Notes: generated by a model from the letters alone, not told the origin. A stretch of 64,000 nt of DNA from Mucilaginibacter achroorhodeus (GCF_007846095.1 NZ_VOEI01000001.1:434001-498000); one strand, 5' to 3'. Positions 45,603 through 55,222 are shown, numbered from the stretch's first letter. A program made the numbers and translations.

Positions 45603-46442
45603 TTAGTTTTTGTATGTGCCAAGCCACATTAGGGCATCAATTATTAACCTGTCTTCCACGGGATTGCCGAACGTATGCGACAGATCTTTATTGGTGTGAT
45701 GTTCGTAATCGATATCGTTATGGCCCATGTTGAAGTAGATCATCTTATAATTTTTGTTGGTCCACACCACCGGGTAATAGCCGCTATGCCATATCTCATT
45801 TGGTTTTGGCCCCGTCCCCAGCGGGAAACTCGCCGGATCTATTGAAGCCAGTATGCGGATATTTGGATTTTGGGTAAGATCTTTTTCCCAGCGGTACCAT
45901 TCGTTAGGCTGTGCCTTAAATTTGGCAGGCAGGTTTGTAGTTGCCGGATGTGTTCTGTCTTCAACCTTGAGTATGGCAGATGTTGGTCTCCAGGTATTGC
46001 TGCCGTACTGGCCTGAGCCCAGGAACTCGTTGTGATACCAATCCCAATTGGCGGGTACAGCAGATTTATTTAATTCGAAGGCCGAAAAATGGAAACCCAT
46101 CCAACCGCCTCCGTTTTTCATGTAACGCTCGAAAGATGCACGCTGTGCAGCATCTTCAGGACGGGTATCCAAGAATATCACTACCTGATACTGTGTTAAA
46201 AACTCATCGTTAAGGTTGCTCCAGTTGGCTGTTGAGTCGAAAGTGAAATTGTACTTTTTAGCCATCGCCGGGAACCATTTGGTAGCCTCATGCAGGAAAC
46301 TGATATGTGCCTGATCTTCCTTTCCGGTGTAAAAGCCAATCACTTTGAACAAAGGCTTAGCAGTATTTTTTTGTGCGCTTACCGATTGCAGAAAACCAAG
46401 GCAGAAAAAGCCAAGTAATACAGTTTTTAGTTTGATGAGCAT
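45603..46442 (-). CDS. ThuA domain-containing secreted protein
   Basis: A 279-residue secreted protein with signal peptide (MLIKLKTVLLGFFCLGFLQS). The ATG at 46442 is the first in frame; the longer frame begins with TTG. The ThuA fold, related to class I glutamine amidotransferases, shows in VIGFYTGKEDQAHISFLHEA, then DTRPEDAAQRASFERYMKNG and GWMGFHFSAF. ThuA proteins occur near sugar oxidoreductases and glycosidases; their biochemical role is not settled. Confidence 0.82.
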   Translation of the reverse strand: MLIKLKTVLLGFFCLGFLQSVSAQKNTAKPLFKVIGFYTGKEDQAHISFLHEATKWFPAMAKKYNFTFDSTANWSNLNDEFLTQYQVVIFLDTRPEDAAQRASFERYMKNGGGWMGFHFSAFELNKSAVPANWDWYHNEFLGSGQYGSNTWRPTSAILKVEDRTHPATTNLPAKFKAQPNEWYRWEKDLTQNPNIRILASIDPASFPLGTGPKPNEIWHSGYYPVVWTNKNYKMIYFNMGHNDIDYEHHTNKDLSHTFGNPVEDRLIIDALMWLGTYKN

Positions 46443-46536
46443 AAAGGCAGTTTTCAAATTGGTTTTGGAAAGCTAATGTAAGATATGTAGTACAAATACG
46501 TAAACTGTAACTGAATTATTAAGGTTTATAAATCGC

Positions 46537-46620
46537 GTCATTGCGAGGTACGAAGCAATCTCTATACAGGACAAGACGCCTGATAAGGTCTGGAGATTGC
46601 TTCGTACCTCGGAATGAAGC
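46537..46620. repeat. CATTGCGAG-type palindromic repeat, copy 2
   Basis: CGAGGTACGAAGCAATCTC (46544-46562) and its exact reverse complement (46593-46611) form a 19-bp stem around a 30-base loop. It lies between the ThuA and DUF3037 genes and may act as a transcript end. Confidence 0.9.
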
Positions 46621-46640
46621 GTGGAAATAAAGGGTTTGAC

Positions 46641-47030
46641 TTACTCCTGCAATACCAGTTGCGTATATAACTTGCCTATCACATCTTCCCCATCAACACA
46701 AAAGCCGGGGTGCACTTTTGAGGTTTGCAGAACCGTGCTTCGGGTTGCAGTTAACCACCTGAAACGTGATGGTGCATCCAGTTCACCTATCGGACCAGCA
46801 TCTTTGCCACCAGCAGCTATCCGCTGAAACGATTGCAGATTTTGTTCGATCATCTCAATATCGGCATCCTTTGACAGGGCCAGCAAACGCTCACGATCAA
46901 GTTGGTAGGTCATTTTCAGGAATTTTTGTTTGGCACAGTAAACTACAACGCCTACGTTAATAAACTCCTCGCGCTCTACCCTGGGCATAACGCGTACAAC
47001 GGCATACTCAAATAAGTGTCTGTCTTGCAT
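46641..47030 (-). CDS. DUF3037 family protein
   Basis: A 129-residue protein whose start is MQDRHLFEYAVVRVMPRVER, then EEFINVGVVVYCAKQKFLKM. This is the DUF3037 pattern. Function unknown. Its start lies 23 bases inside the end of the HipA-like gene, so the pair is translated together. DUF3037 and this HipA-type kinase are neighbours in many genomes, which suggests they work as a unit; the role is not known. Confidence 0.82.
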   Translation of the reverse strand: MQDRHLFEYAVVRVMPRVEREEFINVGVVVYCAKQKFLKMTYQLDRERLLALSKDADIEMIEQNLQSFQRIAAGGKDAGPIGELDAPSRFRWLTATRSTVLQTSKVHPGFCVDGEDVIGKLYTQLVLQE

Positions 47031-47802
47031 TTTGTGCTTCCTTTACAAATATTTCTGAGTTTGCTACGCGGTTGTTTAAGAACCTGGAATAGATCTGCCG
47101 TTGGTCGTCCTCGGTTTCAAAAGAACGATCGGTAAGCCAGGCATCGGGAATGATGGATGTAATGGCGTCGATCACTTCCGGCGTCAAAATTTCCCTGAAG
47201 GCTTTATCTACCTCTTCCAGTTTACTTGCGCGTTTTATCAATACATGGTCTTTTATCTGTACAAATGGGCGCAGTGATTGCTCCTCCCAATTATCCATAC
47301 TATGATGAAAATACAGTGCAGCACCATGGTCTATCAGCCAAAGTTCTTTATGCCATATCAGCATATTGGTATTGCGTGCGGTGCGGTCTACATTGGTTAG
47401 CAACGCATCCAGCCAAACTATTTGCGAGGCCAATAGTTCATCCACCACCGTAACCGTTGGATCAAAGGTTATAGCGCCAGATAAGTAATGCAAGGCCAGA
47501 TTTAAGCCAACGCTAAATTTAAGCAGGTCCTGGATCTCCTCGTCTGCCTCGGTACGCCCGAACGCTTCGTCCAGGTTTACAAAAACCAGCTCCGGGATGC
47601 GGAAACCTAATTTACGGGCGATCTCCCCGCCTATCAATTCGGCTATAAGTGCTTTTGGCCCCTGTCCGGCCCCTCTAAACTTAAGCACATACAAAAAGTC
47701 GTCATCCGCTTCAGCGATGGCGGGCAGCGAACCACCCTCCCGCAAAGGCGTTACGTAGCGGGTTACATTAACGGTTCGTAATTCTGGTGGTGTTATGCCC
47801 AT
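47008..47802 (-). CDS. HipA-like kinase, short form
   Basis: A 264-residue protein of the HipA kinase superfamily: a candidate Lys in FLYVLKFRGAGQGPK (about residue 41), the catalytic-loop segment NVDRTARNTNML (Asp139, Arg140, Asn144) and the metal-binding Asp of LIDHGAALYFHH (Asp158). It lacks the N-terminal domain of HipA toxins and no HipB-type antitoxin lies nearby; instead the partner is DUF3037, overlapping by 23 bases. Whether it phosphorylates a tRNA synthetase like HipA or another target cannot be read. Confidence 0.8.
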   Translation of the reverse strand: MGITPPELRTVNVTRYVTPLREGGSLPAIAEADDDFLYVLKFRGAGQGPKALIAELIGGEIARKLGFRIPELVFVNLDEAFGRTEADEEIQDLLKFSVGLNLALHYLSGAITFDPTVTVVDELLASQIVWLDALLTNVDRTARNTNMLIWHKELWLIDHGAALYFHHSMDNWEEQSLRPFVQIKDHVLIKRASKLEEVDKAFREILTPEVIDAITSIIPDAWLTDRSFETEDDQRQIYSRFLNNRVANSEIFVKEAQNARQTLI

Positions 47803-47877
47803 ATTTTGTGATGACTAAGATATAAAATGTTTGGTTACTCACCCCTCTCCGCTCCTAAGCGGCAATATAAAGAGTCT

Positions 47878-50058
47878 TTACAACTTCAATTTAATACCTC
47901 CATTGGCTACAAAGCCATCAAGTGGCGCATAGATGTCTTTAAATACCGGATTAGTTATACTGCCGGTGTAAATAGGCCCAAATTTGGTTTGCCGCGTATC
48001 GGTAAGATTTTCAAAATTTACAAAAACGGATAAACGTTTCCATATTTTTTCGACCATGAGTCCGGTGGTCCAATAGGCCCGCCCTGTTGTGCCATCATTA
48101 AGCCTTTGCGGACTAAAATAATAAGCCTCGGCGCCTATTTTCCAACTATCTTCAATTTCGTAAAAAAGCACATTGTTTAACCGGTGTTTACTCACCAATG
48201 GGTACACGCTAACAGTATTTAAAGTATGCTGGGTTACATCTGCGTAAGTGTAACCGATGTAGAGCTTAAAATTACGGTAGCCAAATTTCAGATTGGTTTC
48301 TGTACCCTTGGTATTCAGGTCTCCGCGCGGTTGCTGATATTGCAGGTTGCCGTTGGGCAGTGATGCTAAAAGAATAGGGTTATTTATTCGTGTGTAAAAA
48401 AACAGTTGATTGATGCTAAAACTTACCTGCTCGTCAAATATACCGGTCCGATAATTAGCGTCAAGATTTACCCCAAGCGAACGCTCGGCCTTTGCCAGGG
48501 ATGCATCCATAGGCAATACGTTCCTGAATTGTATGCGCTCTGCATCTTCGGTAAATACATTTGGTGCCTTGTAACCCAAACCTCCGCCTAAACGGGTAGA
48601 TATCTTGTCTGATATTTTCCATAACGCAGAGATCCTCGGTAAAAACATAAAGCCATATTGATTGTGATGATCGCCTCGCAAACCCGTTTCTAAAATTACA
48701 CGGGGGCTGATATCCCATGTATTTTGCACGAAACCGCCAATTATCTGATGATCGTAATTACGTAGCGGGAACGATGTCTCCCTATTTTCTTCAAACTTAT
48801 CTGTGATATAGTTTAGCCCAAAGATCCATTCGGTTTTGGAATGATTGATAAGGTAATTGGCCTCGCTGTAAGTAGATAACTGCTTGCCGGAAAATATATA
48901 ATCGGGCAATTGTATTTTACGGTTAAACAATCCCACACTGTTTTTCACCGTAAATTTGTGTGTGCTATCTATCTGCAGCGCGTACTTTGCAGTAGTTGCG
49001 TAACGTTCGGTATTGTTTGCTTCGAAATAAGAATGCTGCGTACTTCCATTACCTTCAATATAGTGCATATCCCCACCTATTCGTTTTTCAACGGTGGCAT
49101 TAACGCCAAAATCCAATGTTGCTTTAGGCGTTAGGTAGAAATAGATTTTAGGATTAAGCGTATACCGGTTAAACTTAGGAATTGCCGAAAGATCTATCCC
49201 CGCAGGATCATAAGGGGAGCCGTGGTTGTAAGCTGCATAAACGGTAACCCCCGTTTTTAGAAACTTTTGCCCGTAAAAGCCGCTTAGATCCAAACCTCCG
49301 GCTGATGTCCCATTCAATAGAAAGTTAAGTTGCCGTTTATCTGTTGGTGTTTTTGACACCAGGTTCACTAAGCCTGCTATAGCGCCGCCGCCATACAAGG
49401 TAGACGCCGATCCTTTAATCACCTCTACCTGCTTAAGATCCAATGGTGCAATTTGCAGCAGGCCCAAACCTCCGGCAAAACCGGAGTATAGGGGGAAACC
49501 ATCGCGGATGATCTGGGTGTATTTACCATCCAAACCCTGTATGCGAATGCTGGAATTACCGCTGGTGGCAGAGGTTTGCTGGGTTTGTATACCGGTACTT
49601 TCTGCCAGCAACATTCTAATATCGCCCGGTTTCATATTTCCTTTTTCGTCCAGTTCCTCTCCACTTATCACTTCAACCCTGGTGGGTATATTTGCAATGG
49701 TGCGGCTGCTGCGCGTGGCAGCTACGGTTACCTCTTCCAATTCATTACCTTCATCGTTTTGTTTAAGTAATACTGTAAAGGTTTTACTGATGTCTAAAGG
49801 AAAAGTAAGCGTATCACGGCGGGTGATATATCCTACGTAACTATACTGAACAATTTGCAGTCCACTTGATATGTTACTGAGATAGGCTTTTCCGGAAGTA
49901 TCAGCCATTGCACCTATTGTTGTTCCAACAATGGCGACTGCAGCGCCCGGCAAAGGCTTTTTAGTTTCTGCATCTTTAATAAAAACGGTATATGTATTTT
50001 GAGAAAACGCGGCATAATGGCATAACAATGCTACAAGCAACGCAAGTGATTTTTTCAT
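47878..50058 (-). CDS. TonB-dependent receptor
   Basis: The 726-residue outer-membrane protein has a signal peptide (MKKSLALLVALLCHYAAFS), a carboxypeptidase-like domain (residues 20-105), then a TonB-box-like area (ELEEVTVAATRSSRTIANIP), the plug (IRMLLAESTGIQTQQTSATS, LKQVEVIKGSASTLYGGGAI) and a barrel ending FVANGGIKLKL. This is a full transporter pattern of the siderophore/vitamin/metal type rather than SusC. It lies 53 bases downstream of a small secreted Cys-rich protein, which hints at metal uptake; no ligand can be named. Confidence 0.88.
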   Translation of the reverse strand: MKKSLALLVALLCHYAAFSQNTYTVFIKDAETKKPLPGAAVAIVGTTIGAMADTSGKAYLSNISSGLQIVQYSYVGYITRRDTLTFPLDISKTFTVLLKQNDEGNELEEVTVAATRSSRTIANIPTRVEVISGEELDEKGNMKPGDIRMLLAESTGIQTQQTSATSGNSSIRIQGLDGKYTQIIRDGFPLYSGFAGGLGLLQIAPLDLKQVEVIKGSASTLYGGGAIAGLVNLVSKTPTDKRQLNFLLNGTSAGGLDLSGFYGQKFLKTGVTVYAAYNHGSPYDPAGIDLSAIPKFNRYTLNPKIYFYLTPKATLDFGVNATVEKRIGGDMHYIEGNGSTQHSYFEANNTERYATTAKYALQIDSTHKFTVKNSVGLFNRKIQLPDYIFSGKQLSTYSEANYLINHSKTEWIFGLNYITDKFEENRETSFPLRNYDHQIIGGFVQNTWDISPRVILETGLRGDHHNQYGFMFLPRISALWKISDKISTRLGGGLGYKAPNVFTEDAERIQFRNVLPMDASLAKAERSLGVNLDANYRTGIFDEQVSFSINQLFFYTRINNPILLASLPNGNLQYQQPRGDLNTKGTETNLKFGYRNFKLYIGYTYADVTQHTLNTVSVYPLVSKHRLNNVLFYEIEDSWKIGAEAYYFSPQRLNDGTTGRAYWTTGLMVEKIWKRLSVFVNFENLTDTRQTKFGPIYTGSITNPVFKDIYAPLDGFVANGGIKLKL

Positions 50059-50111
50059 GAAATTTGATGATTAAGTTAGTAAAGAATTGCCCGGTGCGGG
50101 CTCAATGTAAA

Positions 50112-50417
50112 CTAACCTAATTGAGGAGGCTGCCAAATGGCAAGGGTTACTTCTTTAACTGCCGGCTGTTTATAGGGCAGATAATCCTTTTTTAAATGTT
50201 GTTGCAAAGAAAAATATGGCATGAACATCCTTTTGCCAACAACAAACCCGGCACAATTACTACAGGAAAAAAATGGTGAACATCCGGGGCATTTATCCTT
50301 GCCGGCCGAACGTTCTGTTTTGCTGTCAGCTTTAAAGTCACAGTCTTTATCTGCGCAGCATGGCCGTACTGATAAAAACAAAACAATGACTGAAAACAAG
50401 ATGCACAGAAATTTCAC
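50112..50417 (-). CDS. Small secreted Cys-rich protein (DUF6660-like), GTG start
   Basis: A 101-residue protein with signal peptide MKFLCILFSVIVLFLSVRPC and nine Cys in all, including the patterns CCADKDC and CPGCSPFFSCSNCAGF. The start codon read is GTG at 50417. It recalls the DUF6660 family of Bacteroidota, small proteins next to TonB receptors; that name is from memory and not certain. The Cys clusters suggest metal binding or disulfides in the periplasm. It precedes the receptor gene on the same strand. Confidence 0.65.
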   Translation of the reverse strand: MKFLCILFSVIVLFLSVRPCCADKDCDFKADSKTERSAGKDKCPGCSPFFSCSNCAGFVVGKRMFMPYFSLQQHLKKDYLPYKQPAVKEVTLAIWQPPQLG

Positions 50418-50533
50418 GGCTCAAACTTAATAGTTTTAACTCATTTAACAGTTTTTATTCTCATCTGCTATTAAGCACAATCACTCAAAACAAACAAAAT
50501 CATGTATTTAAGCTTTATCAGTAAATTCCTCAT

Positions 50534-52957
50534 ATGCCAAAATGGTTAAAAATATCGCTTAAGATTGTAGGGGGCGTGGTATTGCTGTTTGTGCTGATCA
50601 TTGTTGGTGCTACTGTTTACATCTCGTTCAATAAGGCCAAGGTGTTAAAAATGGTGAATGAGCAGCTAAGCAAAAGCGTTGACGGCACGCTGGTTATTGG
50701 CGATATGAAACCTAATTTCTTTCGCGGATTGCCTAATGTTTCCATCACCCTGCAAAATGTATTGGTACGCGATAAACAATTTGAAAAGCATAAACACACG
50801 CTGCTTAATGCTAAAAGTTTTAACGTATCGCTGAATACGCTATCGCTTTTTAAAGGCACCATCGATATTAACCATATCGCCATAAGCGATGCAGACATAG
50901 ACCTTTTTACCGACAGTACAGGCTACAGTAATACAGCGGTATTTAAAAAAGATAATAAACAAGTAAAAGATAACAAGAGCGAAAGCAGTTCGGCTACGCA
51001 GCTGAAAAACTTCAGCTTTGATGATGTTAACTTTACCGTTGATAACCGTAAAGACAACAAGCTTTTCAATTTCAGCATTAATGATCTGAAAGGCAACATG
51101 GCCTACCCGGATAGCGGCTGGCGAGCCAATTTCCACCTGGACGTTCTGGCAAAAAGCATGGCTTTCAATACTAAAAAGGGCAGCTTCATCAAAAATAAAA
51201 AGCTTAACGGAAATTTCTCTGCCGGATATAATGAGGATAAAGGGATCATCAGTGTTAAGGTAACGCCTTTAAATATCGGCGGAGATCCGTTTATTGTAAA
51301 TGCCGTATTCCGTACCAAAAAAGAGCCTACAACATTTACCATCAATCTTGTAGCCAACCAGCTCTTGTGGAAACACGCCTCAAACTTATTGGCAGCCAAC
51401 ATTCAAACCTCACTTAACATGTTCAACCTGGATAAGCCCATTGATGTTACAGCAGCAATAAACGGCAGCTTTGGTGGCGGGTCCGATCCCCTATTGTATG
51501 TAACAGCTAAGGTTAAAGATAACAAGCTTACCATCCCCGGAGGGATCATTGATAACTGTAACTTCAGCGGTGTATTTACTAACCAATATGCCAAAAACAA
51601 AGAAATTAGTGATGCCAACTCTGTAATTAAGCTAACCAAATTCACGGGGACTTACAATCACCTGCCTTTTACTATCGATACCGGTAGTGTGCTTAATCTT
51701 GAAAAGCCGGTGGCTACCGGTAATTTCCGCTCTAATTTCCCTGCAGCAGACCTTAACTGGTTCCTGGAAGATAATGTGGCTAAGTTTAGCGGTGGCACTG
51801 CAGATATCAATCTGCGTTACCGTGCTGATGTGGTTGACTATAAAATCAACAAGCCCTTTGTAAACGGTTCTATCAATCTTAAAAATACCGATCTGTATTA
51901 TTTGCCACGAGGGCTTAAGCTTACTAATACATCTTTCTCGCTGAACTTTGTAAAAGATGATCTGATCTTAAAGAATATTCACCTGCAAAGCGGTAAAAGC
52001 GTAGTGAATATGGAGGGTAGGGTAAATAACTTTCTGAATCTGTATTATGACGCTCCCGAGAAAATATTGCTTACATGGCAAATACATAGCCCAGCCTTGT
52101 ATCTGGGTGAGTTTATGGGTTTCCTTAGCGAGCGTAAGACTGCGCCTAAAACAAAAAGCCGGGGCAATAGCGGCAACTTTATCGATCAATTGGGCAATGT
52201 ACTGGAAAAAGGCAGGGCCGAAATGCACATGCAGATCAACAAAGTATACTACAAAAAATTTATGGCTACCGATGCTCACGCAGATCTGCTGACGACAGAG
52301 AATGGCATACTGATACAAAACGTGGGTGTTAAACATGCCGGTGGAACACTAAAAATGAACGGCAGGGTGACCCAGGGCGATAAACTTAACCGCTTCGCCG
52401 TTAACACCGTGGTAAGCAATGTGAATATGCCTGAGTTTTTTAGAGCCTTTAATAATTTTGCACTCAAAGATTTCACCGCCGATAACTTGAAAGGATATTT
52501 ATCGGCGAAAACAAATATCAGCGGCAGTGTTACCGATGCAGGTAACCTGGTGCCCCGCTCTTTAAATGGCAATCTGGATGTGAGCCTGCGCGATGCTGCT
52601 TTGCTAAACTTTCAACCTTTGCAGGGTGTAGGTAAGTTTGTATTTCCTTTCCGTGATCTGAAGAATATCCAGATACCAAAACTTGACGCGCATTTTATTG
52701 TAAACGGTGATATGATAACCATTAAACCGATGGAAGTAAGCTCAAGCGTACTGAATGTGGATGTGGAGGGTGTTTACGGTTTAACGCGCGGCACTAATAT
52801 TGCGCTTGATATCCCATTACGCAACCCAAAAGACGACTTTAAAATAACCGACTCTGAAGAACGCCGTAAGAAACGCTTTAAAGGTATTGTAGTACACGTA
52901 CGAGCTCATGAAGAAGACGGCAAAATAAAAATCGGCTGGAATAAGAATCATAAGTAA
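50534..52957 (+). CDS. AsmA-like protein
   Basis: An 807-residue protein with one N-terminal transmembrane helix (SLKIVGGVVLLFVLIIVGAT), followed by long repeated beta structure. The N-terminal AsmA segment is clear (FNKAKVLKMVNEQLSKSVDG, then MKPNFFRGLPNVSITLQNVL). AsmA/TamB/YhdP-type proteins bridge the inner and outer membranes and help move phospholipids or assemble outer-membrane proteins. The gene is alone on its strand, convergent with the next one; their stops share a small hairpin (52954-52970). Confidence 0.85.
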   Translation: MPKWLKISLKIVGGVVLLFVLIIVGATVYISFNKAKVLKMVNEQLSKSVDGTLVIGDMKPNFFRGLPNVSITLQNVLVRDKQFEKHKHTLLNAKSFNVSLNTLSLFKGTIDINHIAISDADIDLFTDSTGYSNTAVFKKDNKQVKDNKSESSSATQLKNFSFDDVNFTVDNRKDNKLFNFSINDLKGNMAYPDSGWRANFHLDVLAKSMAFNTKKGSFIKNKKLNGNFSAGYNEDKGIISVKVTPLNIGGDPFIVNAVFRTKKEPTTFTINLVANQLLWKHASNLLAANIQTSLNMFNLDKPIDVTAAINGSFGGGSDPLLYVTAKVKDNKLTIPGGIIDNCNFSGVFTNQYAKNKEISDANSVIKLTKFTGTYNHLPFTIDTGSVLNLEKPVATGNFRSNFPAADLNWFLEDNVAKFSGGTADINLRYRADVVDYKINKPFVNGSINLKNTDLYYLPRGLKLTNTSFSLNFVKDDLILKNIHLQSGKSVVNMEGRVNNFLNLYYDAPEKILLTWQIHSPALYLGEFMGFLSERKTAPKTKSRGNSGNFIDQLGNVLEKGRAEMHMQINKVYYKKFMATDAHADLLTTENGILIQNVGVKHAGGTLKMNGRVTQGDKLNRFAVNTVVSNVNMPEFFRAFNNFALKDFTADNLKGYLSAKTNISGSVTDAGNLVPRSLNGNLDVSLRDAALLNFQPLQGVGKFVFPFRDLKNIQIPKLDAHFIVNGDMITIKPMEVSSSVLNVDVEGVYGLTRGTNIALDIPLRNPKDDFKITDSEERRKKRFKGIVVHVRAHEEDGKIKIGWNKNHK

Positions 52958-52966
52958 GCTTTCTGC

Positions 52967-53419
52967 TTACAATATCTTTTTACAAACCGCTACTAACGTT
53001 TCGCCATCGTAGATGAGCAGGTTGCCGGTTTTATCTACCTTGTAAACTTCGGTTGGTGAGTTTACACCTACGTATTTATCACCATCTTTTTTAATTTCAG
53101 ATGCCGACGACGTGATAGGCGGCGCATCATTAAGGGTAAGGCTCTTACCTGTAAATGTTATCGCCTGGATATATACTTTATTGCCTTTGCTTATCACTTC
53201 GTAGGCAATGTCTTTACCGTCCTCAGTTTTAATGGCTTCATCGTGCCAGGCTCCTACCAGGTGGCCGGTATCTGCGTGCATGGTTACCACGGTATTTGAT
53301 TTAGCCATGGCTGTGCTGTCGGCCGCAGGCTTTTTCTTTTCTTCGTTACTGCAAGCTGCAATAACGGTTACCACTACAACGGATGCAAACAGTTTAAATA
53401 TGCTTTCTTTTGATACCAT
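52967..53419 (-). CDS. Lipocalin-like lipoprotein of unknown function
   Basis: A 150-residue lipoprotein: signal MVSKESIFKLFASVVVVTVIAAC with lipobox IAAC, then a Lys/Ala-rich linker and a small beta domain (TGHLVGAWHDEAIKTEDGKD, ending VAVCKKIL). The domain resembles lipocalin-like folds of Bacteroidota. ATG at 53419 is the first true ATG; the longer frame begins with TTG. No function is known. Confidence 0.65.
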   Translation of the reverse strand: MVSKESIFKLFASVVVVTVIAACSNEEKKKPAADSTAMAKSNTVVTMHADTGHLVGAWHDEAIKTEDGKDIAYEVISKGNKVYIQAITFTGKSLTLNDAPPITSSASEIKKDGDKYVGVNSPTEVYKVDKTGNLLIYDGETLVAVCKKIL

Positions 53420-53494
53420 AACCGCCAAAGATATAAAATAGCTTAAGGTTTATGCTCGATGTAACCATAGGTTTACTTTTATTATATTCGTTGT

Positions 53495-54481
53495 ATGAAA
53501 AGTACCCTAAACCTTTTTAAACTATTAAGCATTGCCTCAATATTAGTTTTGCAGAGCTGCAGCCAGGAGATAGGCGTTTGGAAAAACGATAAAATTGCCA
53601 AGAGCGAGCGCGAAGAACTGCACGAATTAAACGACGCAGTTTTTAAAACTGTCAGCGAAAACGACGTCAAGAAATTTGGCAGTTATCTTACAAATGAACT
53701 GCTGAAGGATAACTACAGCAACAAGTTGTTTTCCCAACTTTACGGCACCACCCGTAAAGATAGTTTTAAACTTGCCGATGATTTTTACGTGATCAATAAA
53801 TATATTGATAGCGATACAATTAAAGTGGCAAATGGCATCAATTCATATAAATTGATCTACAACGGCGACCCGCAGGAGATGTACATAGCTACCTTTCTGC
53901 CCAAGAGCAGAACGCCTAATCAATCCATGATAACGCTTATTTACGGCCACTATAATTATGGATGGAAAATAAAAGATGTTGATGTTGCCCCTTATACCAT
54001 CAATGGCAAAACAGCACCCGAGTTGTATCAGCAAGCTAAATTGGCATACCGTGCACAAAACCTTTTTGCCGCTGCAAATACCTTACAATTACTGCAAAGC
54101 TGCTCAAGGCCCAATAACGCCTGGCAATATGATAGCGAAGCAGAAATGTACAGTTTTGCAGGTGAAGTGATTAACAAAGTAAATGAAGGTTATAAATTCC
54201 CTTTGAAATTAACATCTGTAGATGGGGCTCCAACCATTATCCGCTTGTATCACACTACCTTTAATGATGGTACTTTCCCCAATATTTGCTACATCACTAA
54301 AAAGAATCTAAAAGATGTAAATGCTGTTGAATGGGAAAATGCCGAGATCAGGAAAACGATAAATACACTTTTACCGGGTGTGGAAAAGAATAGCCCCTAT
54401 ATTGTTTACTCCGCTTATAACGAGATGCCTTCACAAAATGCCGTTCGCGAACATTACGATATGAAGGTGAAAGGATTATAA
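53495..54481 (+). CDS. Lipoprotein of unknown function
   Basis: A 328-residue protein with lipoprotein signal (MKSTLNLFKLLSIASILVLQSCS, lipobox LQSC). The middle contains a TPR-like helical stretch (PELYQQAKLAYRAQNLFAAA, about residues 175-200). I recognise no named family. It is a single gene between two minus-strand genes, read divergently from the lipocalin-like gene over 75 bases. Confidence 0.6.
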   Translation: MKSTLNLFKLLSIASILVLQSCSQEIGVWKNDKIAKSEREELHELNDAVFKTVSENDVKKFGSYLTNELLKDNYSNKLFSQLYGTTRKDSFKLADDFYVINKYIDSDTIKVANGINSYKLIYNGDPQEMYIATFLPKSRTPNQSMITLIYGHYNYGWKIKDVDVAPYTINGKTAPELYQQAKLAYRAQNLFAAANTLQLLQSCSRPNNAWQYDSEAEMYSFAGEVINKVNEGYKFPLKLTSVDGAPTIIRLYHTTFNDGTFPNICYITKKNLKDVNAVEWENAEIRKTINTLLPGVEKNSPYIVYSAYNEMPSQNAVREHYDMKVKGL

Positions 54482-54514
54482 AAAAGGGCAGGCAGCTTAT
54501 CGCTGCCTACCCAC
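54481..54514 (-). terminator. Intrinsic terminator of the CpxP/Spy-like gene
   Basis: Stem GGGCAGGCAG (54486-54495) with CTGCCTACCC (54503-54512), one mismatch. On the minus strand a T-run follows. It also sits just after the plus-strand lipoprotein gene and may serve both. Confidence 0.85.
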
Positions 54515-54535
54515 TCACTTATCCGTCAATCAAAA

Positions 54536-55222
54536 TTATCCTGCGTTTGGAGTTGCAGCTTTAGCACCTCTTTTTGCTTTCATTTTTTCTATCATCTTTG
54601 CTTTCAGGTCAGCATAGTTTTTTTGCTGTTCTGCAGTAAATACTGTTTTTAACTGAGCATCAGCATTAGTCAATATTGCTTTACGTGAGGCCCTTGCTGC
54701 TTTGTAGTCTGCAGGTTTGTTAGCTTTAAGGCTATCCATTTGTGTGGCGCTTTGCAACAAAATGGTATTCACTTTAGCAGATTGGTCTGCACTTAGCGAT
54801 AACTTTTTAGTTAATACACCTGTTAAACGCTGAGCTTTTTCGCCGGGTGTTTTAGCGCCATGGTGCCTGCCGGCAAATTTGCCCTTCATCTCAGTTTTTA
54901 AATTAGCATAAGCATTTTGCTGATCTGGGGTCAAAACGCTTTTCAAATTGGTATCGGTATTGGCAAATATTGCTTTGCGGGCTGCAAAATTAGCCTTGCG
55001 GTCGCCTGTTTTATTGGCTTTAAGGCTATCCATTTGCGATGCCTGCTTGGCAAATATGGCGTTTACTTTAGCAGATTGATCTGCCGTAAGATTAAGCTTT
55101 TTAGATAATGCTGCAGCCCTGTGTTGTGCGCGCTGTTCTGGGGTCTTGGTTACTTTGGTCTGTGCATTTGCCGCAACACCTATGCCGGCAACAAACGCTA
55201 ACATTAAAAATATCTTTTTCAT
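54536..55222 (-). CDS. Secreted Spy/CpxP-like helical protein with internal duplication
   Basis: The 228 residues begin with a signal peptide (MKKIFLMLAFVAGIGVAANA). Two halves, about residues 27-116 and 125-214, repeat one another: both carry a KKL(N/S)L(T/S)ADQSAKVN segment, a QMDSLKANK segment and a final (T/A)xQQxxYAxLK segment. The LT..Q pattern is that of LTxxQ-type periplasmic chaperones (Spy, CpxP). A role in envelope protection is plausible, not shown. The start is set by the signal peptide. It is divergent from the TetR gene over about 150 bases. Confidence 0.75.
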   Translation of the reverse strand: MKKIFLMLAFVAGIGVAANAQTKVTKTPEQRAQHRAAALSKKLNLTADQSAKVNAIFAKQASQMDSLKANKTGDRKANFAARKAIFANTDTNLKSVLTPDQQNAYANLKTEMKGKFAGRHHGAKTPGEKAQRLTGVLTKKLSLSADQSAKVNTILLQSATQMDSLKANKPADYKAARASRKAILTNADAQLKTVFTAEQQKNYADLKAKMIEKMKAKRGAKAATPNAG

